Part shown: in pieces, positions 27,045-36,034 of the stretch
Position numbering within the stretch: position 1 is the first letter of the stretch
How the letters are laid out: every line of letters starts with the position of its first letter
The notes under the pieces: generated by a model
The model's database searches: none
Seen by the model: the letters and a program-made list of their open reading frames with translations, nothing else
Told to the model about the DNA's origin: nothing
Program-made: the position numbers and the translations under genes
Origin: Novipirellula artificiosorum
GTDB taxonomy: Bacteria > Planctomycetota > Planctomycetia > Pirellulales > Pirellulaceae
DNA length: 64,000 nucleotides
Assembly (NCBI RefSeq): GCF_007860135.1
Contig: NZ_SJPV01000014.1
Coordinates: forward strand, 1 to 64,000
Direction of reading: 5' to 3'

Positions 27045-28132
27045 TCGATCGGCTGGTAACACAGCCGCATCGATTTTCCTTTTACCAAGCGGTGCGGTTG
27101 CTGCTCGCGTCGGGTGCCGCACGCTCCCTCGGTGCAAACGAAGGCCGAGTTGGAACGATTGAGAACGCGTCGGCAGAAGCGATTCGATTTCGATCACAAG
27201 CGGCGTTGGAGTTTCCAGCGACCGAAATTGTCTCGGTGAAGGTGCCGCCATCGCAATCCGATGATCTGGATGGTGACGCAAATGGGCGTGGCCAAGATCG
27301 ATCGCCAATCGAAATGGAAATCGCGTTTTGGGGATTGGTCGGGCCGGTCGGAGCGCTTCCGAATCATTACACTCAGTTGGTGATTGATCGTGCTCGCGAC
27401 CACGACACGTCGCTGCTTGACTTCTTGGATTTGTTCTCGCACCGACAGCTATCGTTGTTTTATCGCGCCTGGGAGAAGTACTTTGTCCCAGCCGGTGTCG
27501 AGCGAGCGCTGCGCCAGCACGATCCTGCCGCCGACCTACTACGTGAATCGTTGTTGTCGATCGTCGGACGAGGGACGCGAAACGTTCGTGATCGGTTAGA
27601 GATTCTAGACGATGTGTGCGTTTACTACGGTGGACTGTTCAATGATCGGCCCAACGCGGAATCGCTCAGCCAAATGGTGGCCGACTTCCTTGGCCTCGAT
27701 ACGCAGGTCTTGTCGCTATTCGGTCAATGGCTGTTGTTACCACCGTCAGAGCAATCGCGACTGGGTGCACTCGACGGGCACAGTCGGCTGGGCACCGACA
27801 CGGTCCTCGGAGAAAAAGTTTGGGATCCGACGTCGAAGTTTCGCATCAGCATCGGCCCGGTACGGTATAAAGATTTTCTGAGTCTGATGCCAACGGGTGA
27901 TTCCTTAATTCCAATTTCGCAGCTGATCCGCAGCTATGTTGGCTGTGAGTTCTCATTCGATCTCCAAGTTGTTTTGATCGCCAGTGAGATTCCGCCTTGT
28001 CAACTCGGCGGTGTCAGCAGGTCGGAACTCCCTCAAGCGAACTTGGGGTGGAACACATGGCTGTGTAGCCAGACGCCAACGAAGGATAGCCACGATGCCG
28101 TCTTCCAACACGATGGTTCACCCTTGGCCTAA
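27008..28132 (+). CDS. tssG: TssG, T6SS baseplate protein
   Basis: The protein has 374 residues. It opens with 'PHRFSFYQAVRLL', the usual TssG motif, then 'IRFRSQAALEFPATEI', 'MEIAFWGLVGPVGALPNHYT' and 'FLDLFSHRQLSLFYRAW', all standard. It overlaps tssF by 37 bases, a common feature of this pair. The C-terminal 'LGWNTWL' is also conserved. Confidence 0.95.
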   Translation: MASPIRKKNPSVIDRLVTQPHRFSFYQAVRLLLASGAARSLGANEGRVGTIENASAEAIRFRSQAALEFPATEIVSVKVPPSQSDDLDGDANGRGQDRSPIEMEIAFWGLVGPVGALPNHYTQLVIDRARDHDTSLLDFLDLFSHRQLSLFYRAWEKYFVPAGVERALRQHDPAADLLRESLLSIVGRGTRNVRDRLEILDDVCVYYGGLFNDRPNAESLSQMVADFLGLDTQVLSLFGQWLLLPPSEQSRLGALDGHSRLGTDTVLGEKVWDPTSKFRISIGPVRYKDFLSLMPTGDSLIPISQLIRSYVGCEFSFDLQVVLIASEIPPCQLGGVSRSELPQANLGWNTWLCSQTPTKDSHDAVFQHDGSPLA

Positions 28133-28172
28133 CTCATTCGAAACCTCCTCTCTATGAAAGGTTCTCAGCACC

Positions 28173-30956
28173 ATGTCGCAACTGAATTTGAAAGAACTCG
28201 TTGGCAAATTAAACAACACTTGTCGCGCGTCGCTCGAAGCGGCTGCCGGTTTGTGCCTTTCGCGGACCAACTACAACATTGAAATCGAGCATTGGCTCTT
28301 GAAGTTGCTCGAGAACGATCGTAGTGATCTTACGATTGCATCGAAAGCGTCGGGGGTCGACGTATCTCGATTGACCACCGATTTGACGCGTGCGATTGAC
28401 AAGTTCAAAACCGGCAACGGTCGTCCGCCCGCCTTGTCCCCCAATGTGGTCGACTTGATTCGCGATGCATGGCTATTCGGGTCGATTGATCAGGGTGTTG
28501 GAAAAGTCCGCAGCGGGCACTTGCTGGTCGCATTGTTAGCGTCCAATTCGCTTCGCGGTACCGCACTGGATGCCTCGCAGGAGTTCGAAGCAGTCAACCC
28601 CGACGCGATCGCGCGAGACTTTGCTGTGATCTTGGCAGAGTCCGATGAGGAGCATGTGCCGATGACCAGCGGCAGCGCGCCTGGGGCGACGGGCGGACCG
28701 GGAACGCCGGGACGCGGGCCGACCAAGACGCCTTCACTTGATCAATTCACCATCGACCTGACGGGGCGTGCCGCCAGCGGTGCAATCGATCCGGTACTGG
28801 GACGTGATCACGAAATCCGTCAAATCATTGACATTTTAACGCGTCGCCGACAAAACAACCCGATCCTGACCGGCGAAGCGGGCGTGGGAAAAACCGCGGT
28901 CGTGGAAGGGTTCGCCCTGCGAGTCGCATCAGGAGACGTGCCACCGTCGATTCAAAATGTTCAAATTCGCACACTCGACCTAGGGCTGCTGCAAGCCGGT
29001 GCAGGAATGAAGGGCGAGTTCGAAAACCGATTGAAGGGAGTAATCGATGAAGTCAAAGCGTCACCCATCCCAATCATCCTGTTCATCGACGAAGCACACA
29101 CGATGATCGGTGCCGGCGGCCAAGCGGGCCAAACCGACGCCGCCAACCTTCTCAAGCCGGCCTTGGCACGCGGTGAACTGAGGACAATCGCGGCGACCAC
29201 TTGGGCTGAATACAAGAAGTACTTCGAGAAGGACGCTGCACTGGCACGCCGTTTCCAAGTGGTCAAGGTCGAGGAGCCGGACGTGCCGGTTGCGATCGAA
29301 ATGATGCGTGGACTCGTCGAAACACTCGAATCACATCACAGAGTCCGTGTTTTGAACGAAGCGGTTGTCGATGCGGTAGTGCTTTCAAGCCGTTACATCA
29401 GTGGGCGGCAATTGCCGGACAAGTCCGTCAGCTTACTCGACACCGCTTGTGCCAGGATCGGATTGAGCCAGACGGCGACACCGTCGGCGGTAGAAGATGC
29501 GCAGCGACGGATTGATCAGTTCAAACTGTCCATCAAGATTTTTCAGCGTGAACAGCAAACAGGCACGGATCACGAGAAAACGATTGTGGAATGCGAACAG
29601 CAACTCGCGTTAGCCGAGGAAGCATTGGACTCGTTGACGGGCCAGTGGGAACAGGAAAAAGCACTCGTTCAGCAGATCCAAAAGCTGCGACATCAGATCA
29701 CCGGCGATCCGATCGGGTTGGCGGTGGTAGCGGAAGAGGCAAAGGAAGAAGAGGAAACGCCACCGGCCGGACCAGAAACATCGCAAGCACCCGACTGCTC
29801 CGAAATGCCCGGGGTCGAACCGGGACCCGCCACTCCCACGACCGAAGAACTTGCCCAATTCAAGTCAGAGCTTGTCACAGCAGAGAAAGAACTTCGCAAA
29901 GTCCAGGGCGAAAATCCGCTCATGTTTCCCTGTGTCGATTCCTCCGCCGTCGCGCAAACGGTTGCGGCGTGGACCGGAATTCCTGTGGGACGGATGGTCA
30001 GCAACGAGATTCAAACGGTGCTCAACTTAAAAGAAATGATGGAAGAATCGATCGTCGGCCAGTCGCATGCATTGGATCGTATCGCACAGAGTATTCGGAC
30101 CAGCCGCGCGCAGCTGCGCGATCCCCGCATGCCGATCGGCGTTTTCCTGTTGGCCGGAACGAGCGGGGTGGGAAAAACCGAAACCGCAATCACGCTGGCC
30201 AATTTGCTTTACGGTGGCGAGCAGAATATGACCGTACTGAACATGTCCGAGTTCAAGGAAGAGCATAAGGTCGCCTTGCTGATGGGATCGCCTCCGGGCT
30301 ATGTGGGCTACGGTGAGGGTGGCGTGTTGACCGAAGCGATCCGTCGGAAGCCCTATTCGGTCGTTCTGCTAGATGAAATGGAAAAAGCGCATCCAGGGAT
30401 CCAGGATGTGTTCTATCAAGTCTTTGACAAAGGAAATATGAAGGATGGCGAAGGACGCGACATCGACTTCAAAAACACGGTGATTATCATGACCACAAAT
30501 GCCGGTACGGATTTGATCAAAAGCATTTGTAACGATCCTGACACGATGCCCGATCCAGATGACTTTATCACAGCCGTTTTTCCTGAACTGCTCAAGACGT
30601 TCAAACCGGCTTTCTTGGGACGTGTCAGTGTGATCCCCTACTATCCGCTTAATGACGAGGTGATGACGAGGATCACACGATTGAAACTCGACAAGGTCGC
30701 AAAACGTGTCACTGAAAGTTATGGGGCGGAGTTTACCTATGCCGACGCGGTCGTCGATGCGATTCGTGCCCGCTGTACCGAAGTCGATACCGGTGCCAGA
30801 AATGTCGACCACATTCTCAACCGCACGTTGCTCCCCGAGCTATCCGCTCAAGTGCTGGCGAAGCTCGCCGAAGGCAAAGGAATCTCCAAGATCGCAATCG
30901 GTTCGGACGACGCAGGATTCACCTACGAAGTGTTCGCTGCGGATGCTGGTAACTGA
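28173..30956 (+). CDS. clpV: ClpV (TssH), sheath-disassembly AAA+ ATPase
   Basis: The protein has 927 residues. The order is an N-domain (~1-160), a Gly/Pro linker, AAA1 with Walker A GEAGVGKT (234-241) and 'ILFIDEAHT', the coiled-coil middle domain, then AAA2 with GTSGVGKT (662-669) and 'VVLLDEMEKAHP'. 'GARNVDHILNRTLLPELS' near the end is typical of ClpV rather than ClpB. The middle region carries an acidic, Pro-rich insert (about 505-565) not usual in ClpV. ClpV unfolds contracted TssBC sheath. It is the last gene of the T6SS operon; the next gene is unrelated and lies over 200 bases away. Confidence 0.95.
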   Translation: MSQLNLKELVGKLNNTCRASLEAAAGLCLSRTNYNIEIEHWLLKLLENDRSDLTIASKASGVDVSRLTTDLTRAIDKFKTGNGRPPALSPNVVDLIRDAWLFGSIDQGVGKVRSGHLLVALLASNSLRGTALDASQEFEAVNPDAIARDFAVILAESDEEHVPMTSGSAPGATGGPGTPGRGPTKTPSLDQFTIDLTGRAASGAIDPVLGRDHEIRQIIDILTRRRQNNPILTGEAGVGKTAVVEGFALRVASGDVPPSIQNVQIRTLDLGLLQAGAGMKGEFENRLKGVIDEVKASPIPIILFIDEAHTMIGAGGQAGQTDAANLLKPALARGELRTIAATTWAEYKKYFEKDAALARRFQVVKVEEPDVPVAIEMMRGLVETLESHHRVRVLNEAVVDAVVLSSRYISGRQLPDKSVSLLDTACARIGLSQTATPSAVEDAQRRIDQFKLSIKIFQREQQTGTDHEKTIVECEQQLALAEEALDSLTGQWEQEKALVQQIQKLRHQITGDPIGLAVVAEEAKEEEETPPAGPETSQAPDCSEMPGVEPGPATPTTEELAQFKSELVTAEKELRKVQGENPLMFPCVDSSAVAQTVAAWTGIPVGRMVSNEIQTVLNLKEMMEESIVGQSHALDRIAQSIRTSRAQLRDPRMPIGVFLLAGTSGVGKTETAITLANLLYGGEQNMTVLNMSEFKEEHKVALLMGSPPGYVGYGEGGVLTEAIRRKPYSVVLLDEMEKAHPGIQDVFYQVFDKGNMKDGEGRDIDFKNTVIIMTTNAGTDLIKSICNDPDTMPDPDDFITAVFPELLKTFKPAFLGRVSVIPYYPLNDEVMTRITRLKLDKVAKRVTESYGAEFTYADAVVDAIRARCTEVDTGARNVDHILNRTLLPELSAQVLAKLAEGKGISKIAIGSDDAGFTYEVFAADAGN

Positions 30957-31169
30957 CTCTGACTTGCAGTTCTTTCAATGCACTCGGGAACACGGAGAAG
31001 GTAGGCGTGTGATTTCGTTTACCATGGGTCGTTTGAATGGCTGCATGGCTGGTTTCTTGTCTTGGTCGTGACATTTTGACGCAGCCAGCGATGCTAAGCA
31101 GAGCCAGCACGGATGAAACCCTGAGTTCTCCCGCTTGCCAACGGAGTGTCCACAATAGAGAATACTCGC

Positions 31170-33089
31170 ATGCGAGAAATTACCATTAAAGAACTCCCTG
31201 AACATATCGTTGAAATTGTCAGTGATGCCGGAGAGGGCGCACAGAAGGCAGCGGTCAGTTTTGCACAGGTTTGTGCAAAGGCCGGTAACGGTTTGTGGAC
31301 GGTTGAGATCATCCCCTCGGAAATTCAGCCGCCCCCGCACACGACGGGCAGTGCGAGTGGCAACCGGATTCGGCTTTCCCGAAAGAACCGGGTTACCAAC
31401 GTTGGTAATAAGGCGAACGTGGTATTGGCCTTTAACGAGATGGCCCTTCTGTCCCGCATCGAAGCGAGCAGCCTTGCGGATGATGTGGTGGTGATCATTG
31501 ACAGCATGTGGGCCAGCCACCCGAATCACCGCTACCAGGAATCCTACAAGGAAGTGACGGATCGGGTTCGCAGTACGGGGGGCACCGTTCTCGAAGTCCC
31601 CATGGAAGAAGAAACGTTGAAGGTGGTAGAGGACGCGCGCCGTGGCAAGAATATGTTCGCGGTGGGTTTGCTGACGTTCCTGTACAGTAAAGATCCCCAG
31701 TTGATGCAGCAGGTGATTCGGAACACGTTTGCAAAAAAGTCGGAAGCCGTCATCAATACAGCCGTCGGGCTCGCGGAAAAAGGTTACGACTACGCGAAGA
31801 CTCATTTCGAATTTCAGTACTCGATTGAGGCGACTCCTTCGGATCAACCCAAGGTGGCAATGAATGGCAATACTGCTTTAGCACTCGGCGCGATTGCCGC
31901 GGGGTTCGAACTTTGTTCGATGTACCCGATCACACCGGCGACGTCAGCATCACATGCCCTTGCTGATTTCTTTGAGAGTTTTGGTGGTTTTGTGCACCAG
32001 GCAGAAGACGAAATCGCCGCGATTGGTGTGGCCGTTGGAGCTTCTTACACTGGCAAGACGGCGCTGACGATTACGTCGGGGCCGGGTATGGCGTTGAAGA
32101 CCGAGTTCCAGGGGTTGGCGGTCATGACCGAAACGCCGCTGGTGATCGTGAATGTCCAGCGTGGTGGTCCAAGCACGGGTTTGCCAACGAAGATCGAACA
32201 GGGCGACCTGCTCCATTCACTGTTCGGGGCACCGGGCGATGCCCCCAAGGTCATCATTGCTCCCAGTAGTATCGAGGAATGTTACTACATCCTGAGTACT
32301 GCGAGGAAGATCGCCGACGAGTTCCGGATGTTGGTGATTGTGCTGTCGGATGCCAACTTAGCCACCGGCCAACAGGTCTTTCCACGCCCTGATGTGGACC
32401 GTACGCCCGTCCCCCCGATTCTTGACCTCAGCCCGGTTCCCGATCAAACGCTTCCCTACGACTGGGATGAAACCACCGGTTTATCGAAACGATTGATCCC
32501 AGGTCAGCCCGGAGGCATGGGGATCACGACATCGTTGAATCATGATCGAAACGGCAAAGCTTGTTACGATGCCGAACGGAACCAACGCGCTCATACGATG
32601 CGAAGCCGCAAGTTAGCGACTTTGCAGAAGACCCTTCAGCCGCCACCTCTGTATGGTGCCGAAGAAGGCGATTTGCTGCTCGTCGGCTGGGGCAGCACGC
32701 GAGGAGCGATCGAAGAAGCGGTTGATATGGCGAGGGCCGAGGGCTACGCCGTTGCTTCCACCAACATTCAGTTTCTCAGCCCCCTGCCACCTGGTTTGAA
32801 AGAGCTTTTCTCGCGGTACAGAAAGGTGATGACGGTCGAGCTGAATTACAGTGACGACCCGAAGGACCCGCTGATCAATGAAGATAGCCGCCGCTACGGC
32901 CAACTCTGTTTTGTGCTCCGAGCCCGCACGTTGTTGGATATCGATTGTTATGCTCGTGTCCCAGGACAACCGTTCATGCCGATCGAAATCTACGATGCCA
33001 TTGTTGCTGAGTTCAACAACCGACCTACCGCTGTGCCGACGTCCGAAGCCAGTGCAAAAAACCACTCACCGGAGGCGTTTAGGCCATGA
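31170..33089 (+). CDS. korA: 2-oxoacid:ferredoxin oxidoreductase, fused gamma-alpha subunit (KorA)
   Basis: From the ATG at 31170 the protein has 639 residues; a GTG at 31146 is possible. Residues ~1-190 are the gamma domain ('DAGEGAQKAAVSFAQ', 'NVVLAFNE'). From ~215 comes the alpha (pyrimidine-binding) domain with 'SMYPITPATSASHALADFF', 'EDEIAAIGVAVGASYTG', 'TSGPGMALKTE' and 'NVQRGGPSTGLPTK'. The C-terminal domain resembles transketolase domain II. With KorB it would convert a 2-oxoacid (probably 2-oxoglutarate) plus CoA to the acyl-CoA and reduce ferredoxin. The stop overlaps the korB start (ATGA). Confidence 0.92.
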   Translation: MREITIKELPEHIVEIVSDAGEGAQKAAVSFAQVCAKAGNGLWTVEIIPSEIQPPPHTTGSASGNRIRLSRKNRVTNVGNKANVVLAFNEMALLSRIEASSLADDVVVIIDSMWASHPNHRYQESYKEVTDRVRSTGGTVLEVPMEEETLKVVEDARRGKNMFAVGLLTFLYSKDPQLMQQVIRNTFAKKSEAVINTAVGLAEKGYDYAKTHFEFQYSIEATPSDQPKVAMNGNTALALGAIAAGFELCSMYPITPATSASHALADFFESFGGFVHQAEDEIAAIGVAVGASYTGKTALTITSGPGMALKTEFQGLAVMTETPLVIVNVQRGGPSTGLPTKIEQGDLLHSLFGAPGDAPKVIIAPSSIEECYYILSTARKIADEFRMLVIVLSDANLATGQQVFPRPDVDRTPVPPILDLSPVPDQTLPYDWDETTGLSKRLIPGQPGGMGITTSLNHDRNGKACYDAERNQRAHTMRSRKLATLQKTLQPPPLYGAEEGDLLLVGWGSTRGAIEEAVDMARAEGYAVASTNIQFLSPLPPGLKELFSRYRKVMTVELNYSDDPKDPLINEDSRRYGQLCFVLRARTLLDIDCYARVPGQPFMPIEIYDAIVAEFNNRPTAVPTSEASAKNHSPEAFRP

Positions 33090-34042
33090 AAAACATTATT
33101 CACGACAGCATGAATGAAAACTGCGCGGTCACGTCGCACACCTTAGCGGATTTTGAATCCGAGCTACCTCGTTGGTGCAAGGGTTGTGGCGATCACGGTG
33201 TTTTGACGGGTATTCAGCGGGCGTTGAAGAAGAACAATATCGACCCGGAGAATGTGGTATCGGTATCCGGGATCGGTTGCTCGAGTCGTTTGCCGCACTA
33301 CTTGCGAACCTATGGGTTTCATGGCCTTCATGGCCGTGCGTTGCCGATTGCAACCGGAGTCCGGTTGGCTCGTCCGGAATCCCACGTGTTGGTTGTGATG
33401 GGCGACGGCGATTGCTTCAGCATCGGTGGAAACCACTGGTTACATGCCATTCGTTACAACATCAATGTCGTTGCCTTGGTGCTCGACAATAACATTTACG
33501 CGCTGACGAAAAAACAAGCTTCTCCCACAACGCCTGATGGTCAACTGACCAATACGACGCCGCGCGGAACGTATCTGGAGCCCATGAATCCGCTCAGCGT
33601 TGTGATGGGGATGACCAATGTGTCGTTCCTCGCGCAGAGTGCGACGTGGTTACCAAATCACCTTGACGCGACCATCGAGAAGGCTTGGAGTCATCACGGG
33701 TTGTCCTTTGTGCGAATTCTGCAGCGCTGTCCGGTTTACATGCCTCAGGGGTTTGGCGATGGCGGAAAGAACTATCCCGTAGTCCTTCTCGAGAACGAAC
33801 AGGGGATCCCGATTGATCAAACCGCCCTGCTTCGAGGCCCGGCTCAGCCGCATGACCATACCGATATTCACGCCGCCCAGGAAGTTGCTCATACGTCGGA
33901 GCCGGCGCCGATGGGCCTGATTTACCAGAACGAGCGGTTACCCGCGTATGAAGATATCCGCTTCAGCCGCACGGATAAGCCCCGAGACCGAAGCGACTTC
34001 TTGCGACGTCTCGATGGGACGCTGGATAAGTTCGCTGTTTAA
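33086..34042 (+). CDS. korB: 2-oxoacid:ferredoxin oxidoreductase, beta (TPP) subunit (KorB)
   Basis: The protein has 318 residues and its start overlaps korA by four bases. It shows 'RWCKGCGDHGVL', 'VSGIGCSSRLPHYL', 'HGRALPIATGVRLARP', and the thiamine-pyrophosphate motif starting at 'VMGDGDCFSIGGNH' and ending near 'DNNIYALTKKQASPTT'. This is the KorB/PorB family. It has no extra ferredoxin domain, so electrons must pass to a separate ferredoxin. The next gene encodes a protein with such a domain. Confidence 0.95.
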   Translation: MKNIIHDSMNENCAVTSHTLADFESELPRWCKGCGDHGVLTGIQRALKKNNIDPENVVSVSGIGCSSRLPHYLRTYGFHGLHGRALPIATGVRLARPESHVLVVMGDGDCFSIGGNHWLHAIRYNINVVALVLDNNIYALTKKQASPTTPDGQLTNTTPRGTYLEPMNPLSVVMGMTNVSFLAQSATWLPNHLDATIEKAWSHHGLSFVRILQRCPVYMPQGFGDGGKNYPVVLLENEQGIPIDQTALLRGPAQPHDHTDIHAAQEVAHTSEPAPMGLIYQNERLPAYEDIRFSRTDKPRDRSDFLRRLDGTLDKFAV

Positions 34043-34168
34043 CGTTTTGCGGAAAGTATCTTGCTCGAACCGTAGCGCGGGTTCGCCGCAATTGTTGGAG
34101 TTCAGGCTTGAGCCGCTCCCCTACGACTTGTGTGCTCCTCGTGATGCATAAAGAAAGGTCGCTCCCTG

Positions 34169-36034
34169 ATGCAACCATCAATTAAAGAACGTATCCAAAA
34201 CGCGTGGACGCCGGTCGGCGCTGAGTTGCTTGGTGTGATTCACCAGACCATCTCGGAATTGGATGATCTGCTCAAGTTGGACGAATATCGCCAGCACGGC
34301 CACGAACCCGCCAAGCTGCAAGAAGCGATGGGACCGTTTGCGGCAGCAAGTATGAATCTGGATTCGCTTTCGCATGTGCTCAGCCAAGGCCGAAGCGCTC
34401 GTTTACTCAGTCCGCAGCGTAAACAGCGAATCGAAAAGCTGCTCGCGACCCTCAGCGCCATTCGTCTGGACTTTGAGGCGAACCCGCCGATGCCCGTCTT
34501 TGTTTCGATGGAACGTCCGGAGAGCGAAATTGAAGTTGCTGTGGATCGACACCTGAGAGGCATCGCTGCGCTGTTCCAAAATTTGCACATCGCCCAGTTG
34601 GAAATCAGGGCCAAGTACCAACCAGATCAGCATGATGGCTTCTTTAGTGACTTCCGCTGGCATCAGCTCAGCCCGGCTGAGATCGAACGTTGCCCACCGT
34701 TTGTCGTGGTGGCCGAGTTGGACCAGGACGATGCAGCGTCGATCCAAAAAATGGTATCGCTGCTGGGCAGCCGCCAACCCATTACGATCCTGGCACTGCG
34801 TCGATCGTTGAAGAAGGTGTATCCGCCAGCCCCTGACCCGATCAATCCCACCACAGCCACACTCGAACTGTTTCCCCTGTTTATGCGAGGCGTTTACGCG
34901 GTGCAGGCCTGCATCGCAAACCACTGTTTTGATGACCTGCTCCGTCAAGGAATCACGTCTTCGCGGCCTGCGCTGGTGTCGTTGTTCTGGGATGACCAAG
35001 TGGACGACGTAGAGCTGAGGGATCGCTCCGAAAAAGCTCTCCTGTCCCGTGCGTTTCCGACCTTTACGTACGACCCTGATGGTGGAACGGACTTGGCATC
35101 CTGCTTGGATCTTTCAACCAACCCTGGCCTGGGACACGACTGGGGGACAGATTTGGATCTCGGTCGTGAGAACGAAACGGCTTCCGCAATGCAAGATCGT
35201 CCGTATACGTTTGCGGACTTTGCGTTTGCGGAATCGGCTTTCGCCGGATCTTTCGACGAGTTGCCTGCGATGGCTTCGAGAGAAGCGACCGTTCCGCTGC
35301 TGGAGTATCTCAGTATGACTCGGCCGCAACGCATCGGGCGGATTCCCTATGTCAACGTTGTCGGTAGCGATGGAGCGCTGATCGAGCAGGTGCCCTCGGC
35401 CGATATCGTCACCCAAACCTCGGAGCGGATGCAGCTCTGGCGAACCCTGCAAGAATTGTCGGGTGCTCACAGCCCCTATGTGAAACGAGCTGTGAAAGAA
35501 ACGCACACGCGGGTCAGTTCCGAACACAAGACGGTCCAGCAGAACTTGCGGCAGGAATTGGAACAAGACGCGGACCGCCGTGAAAAGGCGGCCGTTGCGA
35601 ATGCCGTTAGGAATTTGACGGCCCACTTAACTGGTAGTCATCCCGGCTCGATTCGATTGGAAGAGCTTTTTGGAATCTCAGAGCCCGTCCCCGAAGCGGA
35701 GATTGACCAAGAGTCCGATACGCCCCCATCGCCACCGAAACGCGTCTCGCCCGCCGCCGAACCGGCCAAAGCGGTGCCACCATCCGGGGATGGAGCGTGG
35801 TTGGAAACGCCTCTTTGCACCAGCTGCGACGAGTGCATCTCCGTCAATGACCGTATTTTTGCCTACAACGAGAACAAGAAGGCGATCATCAAGAACCCAA
35901 AGGGAGGTCCCTATAAAGACCTCGTGCGGGCCGCCGAAAAGTGTACCGCAGAAATCATCCATCCAGGAAAGCCCTGGGATCCGAGCGAGAAGGATGTCCA
36001 AAAGTGGGTCGAACGCGCAAAACGATTCCAGTAG
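34169..36034 (+). CDS. unknown protein with C-terminal [4Fe-4S] ferredoxin-like domain
   Basis: The protein has 621 residues. The first ~540 are not a family I can name; a stretch near 390-430 ('RIGRIPYVNVVGSDGALIE') resembles segments beside ferredoxin domains in large pyruvate:flavodoxin-type enzymes, but only loosely. The C-terminal ~75 residues have C550-x2-C553-x2-C556 and C592, the ligand spacing of a single [4Fe-4S] cluster. The usual CP after the last ligand is CT here. It follows korB in the same direction (126 bases apart), so it is a candidate electron acceptor or docking partner of KorAB. An AAAGG ribosome site precedes the ATG. Confidence 0.75.
   Translation: MQPSIKERIQNAWTPVGAELLGVIHQTISELDDLLKLDEYRQHGHEPAKLQEAMGPFAAASMNLDSLSHVLSQGRSARLLSPQRKQRIEKLLATLSAIRLDFEANPPMPVFVSMERPESEIEVAVDRHLRGIAALFQNLHIAQLEIRAKYQPDQHDGFFSDFRWHQLSPAEIERCPPFVVVAELDQDDAASIQKMVSLLGSRQPITILALRRSLKKVYPPAPDPINPTTATLELFPLFMRGVYAVQACIANHCFDDLLRQGITSSRPALVSLFWDDQVDDVELRDRSEKALLSRAFPTFTYDPDGGTDLASCLDLSTNPGLGHDWGTDLDLGRENETASAMQDRPYTFADFAFAESAFAGSFDELPAMASREATVPLLEYLSMTRPQRIGRIPYVNVVGSDGALIEQVPSADIVTQTSERMQLWRTLQELSGAHSPYVKRAVKETHTRVSSEHKTVQQNLRQELEQDADRREKAAVANAVRNLTAHLTGSHPGSIRLEELFGISEPVPEAEIDQESDTPPSPPKRVSPAAEPAKAVPPSGDGAWLETPLCTSCDECISVNDRIFAYNENKKAIIKNPKGGPYKDLVRAAEKCTAEIIHPGKPWDPSEKDVQKWVERAKRFQ

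Noticed and set aside
34066..34085. 6-bp hairpin after korB as terminator
   Set aside because: The stem is short and no T tract follows; the downstream gene is probably in the same unit.
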